In this document: positions 9,185 through 17,622 of the stretch, piece after piece
Layout of the letters: every line of letters starts with the position of its first letter
Numbering within the stretch: position 1 is the first letter of the stretch
Source: Gammaproteobacteria bacterium
Lineage (GTDB): Bacteria > Pseudomonadota > Gammaproteobacteria > Enterobacterales > Kangiellaceae
Assembly: GCA_013373375.1 (NCBI GenBank)
Contig: JABXHY010000009.1
Location: 62,001 to 126,000, forward strand
Direction: 5' to 3'
DNA: 64,000 nucleotides
Made by a program: the position numbers and the translations under genes
Notes under the pieces: generated by a model
Databases searched by the model: none
What the model was told of the DNA's origin: nothing
The model's input: only the letters and a program-made list of their open reading frames with translations

Positions 9185-9779
9185 AACGATACCCTCCTAT
9201 ACTTGCGCACATAGCCTTCTAATCAAACTGTGATTAGCTATGAATTATGCTAGGAACCTCTGGAAGGAAAATCCGTGTAAACAATCGTTTTCAGGGAAAT
9301 ATCAGAACTTGGTAAGGATTTGCCTTAGAATAATAAGTAAATAGCTCACACTATAATTGTCATTATTGTATTTAGAGTTACCCACTTAGGAACTGAAGAA
9401 TCTTAATTGTTAGCTTAATTATGAAACAAGTTGGCTTATCGATAAACGAACGATCAATACACGTCTTATAATTCTTGGCGAAAGCGAAGTGTTGGCCGAA
9501 TTATGTGAGTGATGTAGATTAGCTGCTCAAAGCTCGAGGCGGCGCGTTATGAGTTTCACTGAGAATTACCAAATTCCTCAGTGACTTTAAGATGAGATAA
9601 TAAGGTAAATTGACTAATGTGCGCTTTTAGGTGACCGACTAGCTATTTTGAAAGTGCTTTAATATTAACTTGAGATTAGTAGACCTTATTTCCTACCAGC
9701 TAATCTTAAATAAATTCGATATCATGAAATGACCGCAGTAATTCAATAGGCAGTCATTATCATTTGTTACTAATCAAAG
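9185..9779. other. 595-bp intergenic stretch with two hairpins
   Basis: No gene is visible. There are two inverted repeats. One at 9557-9583 has CACTGAG/CTCAGTG arms. A longer one at 9670-9709 has arms TTGAGATTAG and CTAATCTTAA. The second lies 70 bases beyond the stop of the regulator gene at 9780 and could end its transcript, but it lacks a T run. The promoter of the large secreted gene must lie near 9200-9300; no convincing boxes were identified. Confidence 0.45.
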
Positions 9780-12113
9780 CTAAATGTGAATATCCCGTTT
9801 TACACGTTTAATATCTTGATCTATGAGCGCCATAAATTGTTGGACTAGCGGATCTTTTTTCCAAGGTCTCAATAACTGTCCATTTAGTGACTGATCAAAT
9901 AGCCACCACCTCTCTTCCTTTGAAAACTCATTTGCAAAAAAACTCTTTTTCTGCTCATTAAAATCAGGGCATAAAGAGCCGCAATAAAAGCCCGAAATTA
10001 ATTTAAATTGACCAAGAGCCCAAAACTTATAGGATTCGGGATAATTTTTTTTATAGGTCGATATTTTATTGTATAAGGCCTGTGCTAACCGAGCGCTGCG
10101 CTCTTTATCACCTGCGAAATAAAGTGACACTATATAAGATATAGACTCTTTGGCATTAATTACATTAACAGCAAAGTCAGGAAATAGCTCCGAGAATTCG
10201 ACGAAGTCAGCTTCTGGCGCATCTCTTTTTATCAGTAATGCTGTTATATATGGTAATAAATCTGGAATATATAACTTAGTCAAACGACTATTGCTTGTGT
10301 ACTGATCATAAATATTCGCGTCATGCAGTTCAGAGTAAATACTTAAAATATTATGCCAATGATGAGAATTATCGCCGTCAATTTCGAGAGATATTAGTTT
10401 AGCAGCAGCATGGTTTTTCAGTAAAAGTTGTTTATAAGCCCAACTTATTCGGGATGAATTAGTCGCTTTTTTCTCATAAATTCTCTTACTGGACGCCAAC
10501 CTTTGATCGACTCGCAAACTAAATAATCTAATATATCCAGTAAATGCTCTTTGAAGATATTCTTTAGCGCTACTAATCGACATGCCATGATCTTGCGATA
10601 ACTTAGCGGCCAGGCTATCAACTTCTCCATTCCATGCCTCAATAATTTCGTTCATATTGCCATTGTTTTGGCATACATCAAGCAACAGACTAATTGTTTC
10701 AAATTGATATCGTCGAACGACCTTATTATCGATACCAAATTGAAGATGATCGGCTATCTCGCTACATGGTCGCTTCGACAAAGTAAGCAGGTATAAATGG
10801 TTTTGCCACATAATAGGAATGGTCGGATAGTTATTAAGCGCCATATCCGAGTTAGAGAATGCACTGTTTCTTCGATCAACCATAGCGCGGTATGCATTGG
10901 TTAGAAAGGTTAATGCCTCTTGATTAATAGGGTCTGTTAGCAAGAGTTCTTCTGCCTGAGCAATATACTTTTCAATCTCACTCTTTTCCCTTATAGACAT
11001 TGGAGTTTTTGCTGCTTGATAGATAAGTAAAACACCTTTGAACTTATCTATTGAAGGATATTTCGAAACCAAGCCTTCCATAATTTCTATTGCTTTATTG
11101 ATTGAGTTGGGGGTTTTCGATAGATAATATTGATAGGCGCTAAGTAAAGTAACATGTGAACTAGGAGGCATATTATCGATAAGAGTAAATTTCCGGTTAT
11201 TCTTATAGAATTCATATTTAATTTTCAGTAATGATTTAACTTCTTCAGCAACTGCGCTAGCAAAGTCTTTTTGCTGTCCCAACTCAAAAACATGATCCAG
11301 AATGAGTTTATCGTCTTGACCAAATAACTTTAACTCTATCGTAATATCTTCGTTCCGCTTGCTAATATATGTGAGTAGTGACTTGGTATTTGTAGGCGTA
11401 CTAAACGTCTCCTCTGAGACTTTTTTCGAACGATTCGTTTTATCAAGTGCAACAATTGCCGATAGGAGGTTTACTTGTGAAAGTGCCAAACGTTCAGCTC
11501 GCTGTATTTGATCTGGAGCGACATCAATATTAGAGGTTAGTTCAAATGGAAAAATAGCAACAACAGTTGGATCCTCGGATTTTTTTGGTATTTTCTCTGT
11601 TAACAAAAAATTGTATATCAACCACGTCAAAGGCATTATTAAAACCAAAATCACAAAAAAAAGACTACGATTGAATTGAGCTCTAAAAATGAATAATCTG
11701 CGAATTAATGGAAAATTTACATCATTGACCTGCAGAGCAGCACTCTGCTGTAGTCTTCCGTCTCTCTTGTGTTTCTTACCTTGCATCTCGTTGGCTATAC
11801 TATCGCTAACGATTAGTGCATCACTATTTATAAATCGATAACCTTTGCGATGAACAGTTTTAATAAACCTCTCCCTTTCACCGCCAAGGGACTTTCGCAA
11901 AATTGATATTGCTCTATTAAGCGCATCATTGGATACGTGAACATCTCCCCACACCTCTGAAACTAATTCTTCTCGAGTCACAATCCGTTGTGGGTTAGCA
12001 ATAAAGTAACTTAAGAGTTTATTTAAAACAGGATCTAACTCTATCTGTGTTTCATTCACTAATATGATCGAACTATCTTTCAGATATGTAACGGGTTCGG
12101 GCTGCATTTCCAT
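9780..12113 (-). CDS. CadC/ToxR-type transmembrane transcriptional regulator with long periplasmic helical region
   Basis: The 777-residue protein starts with a winged-helix DNA-binding domain (about residues 10-95; TREELVSEVWGDVHVSND and VHRKGYRFI are typical). A linker and one membrane helix (about 148-170, LFFVILVLIMPLTWLIYNF) follow. The C-terminal 600 residues should be periplasmic. The first part (VAIFPFELTSN...) resembles the adenylate-cyclase-like/TolB-like N-region seen in other CadC-type proteins with TPRs. The rest is helical and probably TPR-like, though the repeats are weak. Regulators of this type bind DNA while sitting in the inner membrane. It is encoded directly upstream of the secreted-protein genes on the same strand, which makes those its likely targets. 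The ligand is unknown. Confidence 0.8.
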   Translation of the reverse strand: MEMQPEPVTYLKDSSIILVNETQIELDPVLNKLLSYFIANPQRIVTREELVSEVWGDVHVSNDALNRAISILRKSLGGERERFIKTVHRKGYRFINSDALIVSDSIANEMQGKKHKRDGRLQQSAALQVNDVNFPLIRRLFIFRAQFNRSLFFVILVLIMPLTWLIYNFLLTEKIPKKSEDPTVVAIFPFELTSNIDVAPDQIQRAERLALSQVNLLSAIVALDKTNRSKKVSEETFSTPTNTKSLLTYISKRNEDITIELKLFGQDDKLILDHVFELGQQKDFASAVAEEVKSLLKIKYEFYKNNRKFTLIDNMPPSSHVTLLSAYQYYLSKTPNSINKAIEIMEGLVSKYPSIDKFKGVLLIYQAAKTPMSIREKSEIEKYIAQAEELLLTDPINQEALTFLTNAYRAMVDRRNSAFSNSDMALNNYPTIPIMWQNHLYLLTLSKRPCSEIADHLQFGIDNKVVRRYQFETISLLLDVCQNNGNMNEIIEAWNGEVDSLAAKLSQDHGMSISSAKEYLQRAFTGYIRLFSLRVDQRLASSKRIYEKKATNSSRISWAYKQLLLKNHAAAKLISLEIDGDNSHHWHNILSIYSELHDANIYDQYTSNSRLTKLYIPDLLPYITALLIKRDAPEADFVEFSELFPDFAVNVINAKESISYIVSLYFAGDKERSARLAQALYNKISTYKKNYPESYKFWALGQFKLISGFYCGSLCPDFNEQKKSFFANEFSKEERWWLFDQSLNGQLLRPWKKDPLVQQFMALIDQDIKRVKRDIHI

Positions 12114-12276
12114 ATTTCACTTAGGTTTTAATCGATGCCATAGAGTTAAACTCTCTGATGAGATAAGCTAAATGAGGGATAAAGTTATCGCAATGGTTTT
12201 ATGTCAAAAACGAGTACTATCAACCATTTTTACTGCTCAATAAACAACCACTTGGTTATAGCAGCCAGGAAATAGC

Positions 12277-12951
12277 TTAGTGAATGGCTTGCACGGCTTT
12301 GGCAAAGCACCTAAAAATGGCTCTATGGGCAGATAGATAAGGAAGATATTCTGGATGCCACTGAACGCCTACAATAAATTTTTCTTTATGTTCTATTGCT
12401 TGCACAAAACCATCAGCATCTCTTGCCGTGACCAGCATATCCTTTCCGATACGCTTCATTGCCTGGTTATGTAAACTGTTAACAGCGAATTGTTGTGGCT
12501 TTACACATTCCGATAACTGGCTGTTTTCTTTTACATTCACTTCCTTTGCAGGCAAAGCCGTGTATCGATTAGGTGTTAACTTTCTTTCCGGACGAATATC
12601 TTGAAACAGGGAACCTTTTGCAACTATGTTAAGTAGCTGAGCACCACGACAAATGCCTAAAATCGGGACATCTTTTTCCAGAGCTTCGCCTAAAATTTTA
12701 ATTTCTAATGCATCTCGTGCAGGATCATACCTCGACTTTGCATTTTCTGGGTCTCCATAATGAACAGGATGAATGTCATCACCGCCACTAATAACAACCC
12801 CATCATAATCAATGTCAATTTCTGGACCGCCTGGATATCGGTAGAATCCTTTTAAACCTACCAACCACAACATAAAGCGAATCGCCCACCAGCCTACTTT
12901 GAGCGTTTTGTTAGGTCCTGTTACTAGTATCCTGGGGCGTTGCTCTCTCAT
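12277..12951 (-). CDS. Class I glutamine amidotransferase / gamma-glutamyl-gamma-aminobutyrate hydrolase-like (peptidase C26)
   Basis: The 224-residue protein has the class I GATase fold with its catalytic residues visible: the nucleophile Cys101 in GICRGAQ, and His199 and Glu201 in VQWHPEY. ISGGDD near residue 55 is the usual oxyanion-side loop of the PuuD/C26 family. It is slightly shorter than PuuD (about 254 aa). It lies 107 bp downstream of the amidoligase gene on the same strand. Amidoligase and GATase genes are known partners, predicted to make and cut amide or gamma-glutamyl bonds on an unknown substrate. That role is more likely here than putrescine catabolism, since no other puu genes are present. 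Its 3' third is duplicated at 1158-1352. Confidence 0.85.
   Translation of the reverse strand: MREQRPRILVTGPNKTLKVGWWAIRFMLWLVGLKGFYRYPGGPEIDIDYDGVVISGGDDIHPVHYGDPENAKSRYDPARDALEIKILGEALEKDVPILGICRGAQLLNIVAKGSLFQDIRPERKLTPNRYTALPAKEVNVKENSQLSECVKPQQFAVNSLHNQAMKRIGKDMLVTARDADGFVQAIEHKEKFIVGVQWHPEYLPYLSAHRAIFRCFAKAVQAIH
12302..12479 (-). repeat. Right copy of a ~180-bp direct repeat (left copy 1180-1352)
   Basis: The 3' end of the amidotransferase gene is repeated in the same orientation about 11.1 kb away. The two copies share a 50-base identical block (12302-12351 and 1180-1229) and a 32-base block just after a single mismatch. Most remaining differences are at third codon positions, so the copies diverged as coding sequence. 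The repeats bracket the secreted-lectin gene block. Confidence 0.85.
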
Positions 12952-13058
12952 TAACCTTATTCACTCCGGTTACTTGATGATAAAACAATGATTCAATTGT
13001 ATTTAGTATCGTTGACTCTTACTTTTTCACAAAAGACTTTTTGACTGATTAATATTGA

Positions 13059-14120
13059 TCACAGTAAATCTGCATCTTTCAATAATTCAAATGTTTTGTT
13101 TTCCCATTTGTGATCGAGCAGCCGGGTGAGCCTTGATAAGTCTTCTCGATAATGACTCATCAATTTTTTAAGTAATTGATCGTTGTTAGCCACTTGTTCT
13201 ACCAATTGCCACAATGACCATGGAAATGACAAGTCCCATTCTTGATTATCAATATCACAGTTGGGTAACCGATAATGCAAAGTTGGACGCGCTTTTATAA
13301 GAGGTTCATCATCAAGGCCTTTGACGCAAGAATTGTCAATGTATGCGAATAAAGGCAAGCAATCTAAACTACGATTGCGAGTCGGATTATAGTTAATGTA
13401 ATCAGAAATAAGTTGATCGATTTCCGGCGAATAATCGCTATCAGTAATTAACTCTAAATAGTCTTTCCCAAAGTGATCAATATACGGTGTTAGTTTTCTT
13501 ACTGGATCGACTTTTTCTTGCAAATAAATCCAGTCGTATAAAACGACAAACGATCGGATGTATGCCAAAATTGTCTTGCTATCTAACTTTGGTAACTCTG
13601 GATTTAAATGCACACCGAATGCGTATCTCGCTGCATGACGTGTACCAAGAGCACCTTTTTCTCTAAGAGGAGCAATGATATTATTAAAGTGCTCAAGCTG
13701 TTCAGTATCTAGTGGCGCAGAAACTATTTCCCAGGGCACAAGCTGTTCCGCAGTAAATTTTAAAAGTTGCTCACCAAATTTCTTCCAACCACTTTGCTTA
13801 TCTTCTTCTAAATCTTTTTGCTTTAGTTCATCGTTGTCAGGAGCTACCGCCTTTTTCAAAATTTGAGCATCTAATTCCAATCCAATATCACCAACTTTAG
13901 AATCTCTTATTGAAAAATCAAATAACGACCGTTTTTCAATTTCTCCTCCACATGTTGATACAAGCGTATCAACAATGATGTCGGATGAAATACCTGAGAA
14001 CTCAATTTCAACACCAACACGCCGCTCTTTCCCTTCATGATTGTTTTTTACCGACAGTGACCACTGTCCGCCTAATAAAGCTACACGATTGTTTTTATTT
14101 TTCTTTGATTCACTGTCCAT
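13059..14120 (-). CDS. Amidoligase family protein (COOH-NH2 ligase type)
   Basis: The 353-residue protein shows the hallmarks of the Amidoligase_2 family, which has a glutamine-synthetase-like fold. These include RVGVEIEFSG near residue 35 (metal-binding acidic residues), WEIVSAPL (about 151) and the FGVHLNPEL strand. Such enzymes are thought to use ATP to form an amide bond between a carboxylate and an amine; no substrate can be read from the sequence. The ATG start has AGGTGA upstream. The next gene on the same strand is a GATase, a recurrent partner in this family, and glutamate dehydrogenase lies just upstream, so glutamate or gamma-glutamyl compounds are a reasonable guess. The cytoplasmic location is inferred from the absence of a signal peptide. 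Confidence 0.75.
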   Translation of the reverse strand: MDSESKKNKNNRVALLGGQWSLSVKNNHEGKERRVGVEIEFSGISSDIIVDTLVSTCGGEIEKRSLFDFSIRDSKVGDIGLELDAQILKKAVAPDNDELKQKDLEEDKQSGWKKFGEQLLKFTAEQLVPWEIVSAPLDTEQLEHFNNIIAPLREKGALGTRHAARYAFGVHLNPELPKLDSKTILAYIRSFVVLYDWIYLQEKVDPVRKLTPYIDHFGKDYLELITDSDYSPEIDQLISDYINYNPTRNRSLDCLPLFAYIDNSCVKGLDDEPLIKARPTLHYRLPNCDIDNQEWDLSFPWSLWQLVEQVANNDQLLKKLMSHYREDLSRLTRLLDHKWENKTFELLKDADLL

Positions 14121-14212
14121 TGACTGTCACCTTTAAACAAACACTTAGTACTGCTTCTTTAACGTCATCTCACACAACGACTATTTATTTTTAAATTTTA
14201 ATTTTGCTACAG

Positions 14213-15595
14213 CTAATGACTTTCTGGTAAGGGCACTAATCCAGAAAACTCTATCGCTTTCGCTACCTTGATAAAAGAAGCAATATTTGCTGCCTTTCTA
14301 TAATTCGTTTTGTCACCGATTTTTTCGCCATAATCAATACAAGTTGTATGAATATTCTTCATAATGGCCTTTAACTTCTCGTCAACCTGGTCAGCCTCCC
14401 ATGATAAACGGCTACGATTTTGAGAAATTTCCAAGCCTGAAACGGCAACACCGCCCGCATTGACTGCTTTACTCGGTCCCATCACGACACCTTTTTTTTC
14501 TAATAACTGAATTGCACCATCGGTACACGGCATATTTGCACCCTCGATAACCGCAATTGCTTTATTATCCACCAGACTTTTCGCATCTTCTTCATCAAGC
14601 TCATTTTGTGTGGCACAAGGGAAAGCCAGATCTAACTTTAAGTGCCAAGGCTTTTTATCTTTGTGATATTCTCCTGATAGTTGTTTCATGTCTTTAAGAC
14701 GAATACGCTTAGCGCGTGCTTGAATGATCGCATCAAGCTCTTCATTGCTAATGCCATCTTCATTGACATAAACACCTTTGCTGTCACTAAGCGTTATGAC
14801 CTTCGAGTTTTTCTCTATCAATTTTTTTGCGGTATAAATCGCCACATTGCCTGCGCCTGACACACCACATTTTTTTCCTTCTAATGTGTTATCAAGTGCC
14901 TCCATCATGTGCTCAGCAAAATACACACAACCGTAACCAGTCGCTTCCTCTCGAATGCACGAACCACCAAAAACAGGATGCTTGCCAGTGAGTACACCGC
15001 GAAATTGATTTTTAATGGTTTTGTACTGATGAAACATGTAACCGATTTCGCGTGTCCCAACGCCAATATCACCTGCGGGAATGTCACGATCAGGTCCAAT
15101 ATGATGCGAAAGCTGTGTCATAAACGCTTGGCAAAAACGCCTGATTTCACTTTCAGATCGACCATGAGGTTCAAAGTCTGATCCTCCTTTAGCCCCTCCC
15201 ATTGGAAGTCCGGTGAGACTATTTTTAAAAACTTGCTCAAAGCCTAAAAACATTAACTCATCTAAATTGGTATTCCGAGTAAATCTAAGTCCTCCTTTGT
15301 AAGGACCTAAAGTATTATTAAATTGTACGCGAAAACCTCGATTTGAATGGAACTTTCCTGCATCATCTTCCCAGTCAACTCGAAATTGAATAACGCGATC
15401 AGGTTCAATAAGAATTCTTAGCACCTCAAGATAATATCGTTGTTCCGACTCGTTAAATTCTTGTTGCTCGATATAAGCTGCGATATCGTTTATCAATTCG
15501 TGAGTTGCTTGTTTAAACTGCGAGTTGTCTGGATACTCACGATCGATTTTTTCAATTAATTGTTTAATATTTTTTTTGTAAAGAGGTTCACTCAT
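14213..15595 (-). CDS. gdhA: NADP-type glutamate dehydrogenase
   Basis: The 460-residue product matches the hexameric class I glutamate dehydrogenases in length and motifs. It makes glutamate from 2-oxoglutarate, ammonia and NADPH. Visible signatures include the substrate-binding LPMGGAKGGSDF segment with the catalytic Lys, the DIPAGDIGVGTREIGY segment, and the nucleotide-binding GAGNVA in the second domain. NADP use is inferred from family membership. AGGAAAT lies upstream of the ATG. It is followed on the same strand by the amidoligase (92 bp) and the amidotransferase, so the three may form a nitrogen-linked operon; nitrogen regulation sites were not identified. Confidence 0.95.
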   Translation of the reverse strand: MSEPLYKKNIKQLIEKIDREYPDNSQFKQATHELINDIAAYIEQQEFNESEQRYYLEVLRILIEPDRVIQFRVDWEDDAGKFHSNRGFRVQFNNTLGPYKGGLRFTRNTNLDELMFLGFEQVFKNSLTGLPMGGAKGGSDFEPHGRSESEIRRFCQAFMTQLSHHIGPDRDIPAGDIGVGTREIGYMFHQYKTIKNQFRGVLTGKHPVFGGSCIREEATGYGCVYFAEHMMEALDNTLEGKKCGVSGAGNVAIYTAKKLIEKNSKVITLSDSKGVYVNEDGISNEELDAIIQARAKRIRLKDMKQLSGEYHKDKKPWHLKLDLAFPCATQNELDEEDAKSLVDNKAIAVIEGANMPCTDGAIQLLEKKGVVMGPSKAVNAGGVAVSGLEISQNRSRLSWEADQVDEKLKAIMKNIHTTCIDYGEKIGDKTNYRKAANIASFIKVAKAIEFSGLVPLPESH

Positions 15596-15874
15596 ATCGA
15601 TTTCCTGTATACCTTCTCGCTAAAATTAATTTTGAATTAAAAAATTCATACTAGTGCATAGAAAAGATAAGTAAGAATCCATCAAAACCATTGGGACAGA
15701 TCCACTTTCATTCTTATTGTTACGCTGATTAACACAACACAGATGTCGCAAGACTTGTGCCAACTCCTAAATGATTGAATTATCATCAATAAACAAGGCT
15801 TATTCGAAAATGTATAACAAAACAATATTTTAGCATTAATAATTGGTTGAGATAGCCCACTTGTGGTCCAATTG

Positions 15875-15900
15875 AACCGCCGCAATATTGCGCGGCGGTT
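15875..15900. terminator. GC-rich intrinsic terminator between nhaA and gdhA
   Basis: A 9-bp perfect stem (AACCGCCGC/GCGGCGGTT) with an 8-base loop, followed by TTTT on the plus strand and by a weaker AAUU on the minus strand. It lies just past the end of the minus-strand nhaA gene and upstream of gdhA. It most likely insulates gdhA from nhaA transcription. Confidence 0.65.
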
Positions 15901-15948
15901 TTATAGCAATCAGAGTTATCATCCGCGTTACGGTCAAATTCATTAAAA

Positions 15949-17361
15949 CTAATTTTGGCTGGGCTTTGCAGTGGCTCTTTTGTTCCAAGTTTTTCCAGTT
16001 CGTTTTGAATATAACGACAATATGGCAACACCGGCAATTGCGGCGACCAGCGAGCCAGTTAATACTCCCAACTTTGCCTGGATGAGCAGTTCGTTCGAAC
16101 TATCAAATGCTAATGTGGATATGAATAGTGACATAGTAAATCCTATACCAGCCAAACAACTAAGACCCAATAGTTGAGGCATAGAAAAGTCTTTGGGCAT
16201 TTTGGCAATTTTTAATTTAATTGCGGTAAAAGCGAACAACATAATTCCTAAAGGCTTCCCAATTAATAACCCCAAAAACACTCCGAGCCAAATGCTTGAA
16301 ATTTCTAACTCATTTATATTTTGCGGTAATGTAACTCCAGCATTTAGCAAAGCGAATAACGGAATAATAAAAAAGGCTACTGGGCGCTCTAAGCCACTGC
16401 TCCATTGTTGCAAGGGTGTCATAGTAATATTTGCTGAACTCTGAACTTCTTCGACGAGATCATGCTGACGTTGTTGCTCTAAAATTGTACTGTCAGTATC
16501 ATCAATTTTTTCATAATGCATGAGCAGCTTACGCATTCGTTTCGAAAACCAATGAGTTTTCACCTTTGGTCGAGCTGGAATTGCAAAGGCCGCAATTATT
16601 CCCGCTGTCGTTGCATGCACTCCCGAACTCAACACAAAATACCAAAGCAAAATACCAACAATAAAATAGGGTAATGGCGTTCTAACACCCGCCATATTCA
16701 TTACAACCAGCATTACTATCATTAACCCACTGTTTACAATTGGAGCTAAAGCAATACCTTCAGAGTAGAATAAATTGATAACAAGAACGGCACCAATATC
16801 ATCAACGATGGCCAATGCACTTAATAATACGGTTGCTATGGGAGGCACTCGCTTACCAAGCAGTGATAACAGTCCCAATGCAAACGCAGTATCGGTTGCC
16901 ATGGGAATTCCCCAGCCTCGTGTAAACTCAGAGTTTTCCACAGATGTGATGATAAAGTAAATTAATGCGGGAGCAACCATGCCACCAAGAGCGATTACCA
17001 ATACAAAACTGGATTGAGAAAAATCCTTTAAGTCACCAACTAATAGCTCTCGCTTGATTTCCATGCCCAATAAGAAAAAAAACAATACGAGTAAGCCGTC
17101 ATTTACCCAGTGTTTAAGAGAATGGCTGAGCGACCATTGATCTAAAGAAATTGAAAATTCGAAATGATTTAAACTGTGATAAAGATCTGACCAGGGACTG
17201 TTCGCCACAATTATTGCAACAACAGTCGCACACAACAAAAGAACACCCGATGCCACTTGGCTTTTAACGAAGTTTCGTAAAGGACGAACAATTTTTTCAA
17301 GCGGCTTTTCTAACGGGGCTCGCTCCTTATCGCTTTCTTTAATCTCATTCTCGAGACTCAT
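15949..17361 (-). CDS. nhaA: Na+/H+ antiporter NhaA (copy 1, long form)
   Basis: NhaA exports Na+ (or Li+) in exchange for protons across the inner membrane. The 470-residue protein is longer than E. coli NhaA (388 aa). The extra length is an N-terminal cytoplasmic leader of about 30 residues and a charged loop of about 50 residues near the middle (around ARPKVKTHW...DLVEEVQSS). The ion-binding Asp pair is present in ALAIVDDIGAVL, and the start of the fold (GVLLLCATVVAIIVANSPW) is typical. GAGGAGAATT precedes the ATG. A second, different nhaA lies 261 bp upstream on the same strand. The tail (SKRTGKTWNKRATAK) is basic. Confidence 0.93.
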   Translation of the reverse strand: MSLENEIKESDKERAPLEKPLEKIVRPLRNFVKSQVASGVLLLCATVVAIIVANSPWSDLYHSLNHFEFSISLDQWSLSHSLKHWVNDGLLVLFFFLLGMEIKRELLVGDLKDFSQSSFVLVIALGGMVAPALIYFIITSVENSEFTRGWGIPMATDTAFALGLLSLLGKRVPPIATVLLSALAIVDDIGAVLVINLFYSEGIALAPIVNSGLMIVMLVVMNMAGVRTPLPYFIVGILLWYFVLSSGVHATTAGIIAAFAIPARPKVKTHWFSKRMRKLLMHYEKIDDTDSTILEQQRQHDLVEEVQSSANITMTPLQQWSSGLERPVAFFIIPLFALLNAGVTLPQNINELEISSIWLGVFLGLLIGKPLGIMLFAFTAIKLKIAKMPKDFSMPQLLGLSCLAGIGFTMSLFISTLAFDSSNELLIQAKLGVLTGSLVAAIAGVAILSLYSKRTGKTWNKRATAKPSQN

Positions 17362-17490
17362 AATTCTCCTCTGTTAGTGATATCCGACGTTGTTTTTCAT
17401 TCACTTCTAATAAGCCACTAGTTAACCGTAATAGAGCGTATTAAGTTATTAAGTACTTCTGAATCAAATAAACACTCTATTGCGTATGCT

Positions 17491-17518
17491 GCTACCTGAG
17501 TAATTATTACAGGGTAGC
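17491..17518. terminator. Hairpin between the two nhaA genes
   Basis: GCTACC-TG pairs with CAGGGTAGC with one bulged base and an 11-base loop. A TTTTATT run follows on the plus strand only. It may mark the end of the upstream (minus-strand) nhaA transcript or act as a stabilising structure. Termination on the minus strand is doubtful without a T run. Confidence 0.4.
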
Positions 17519-17622
17519 TTTTATTCACTCAGTAATATTTTCACTGAATAAACGATTTTGCCTTATGTGAACTAATTTACCTTTGTAAATCAATTATTGT
17601 GCCAAGTGAAAAAAACCTTTGA

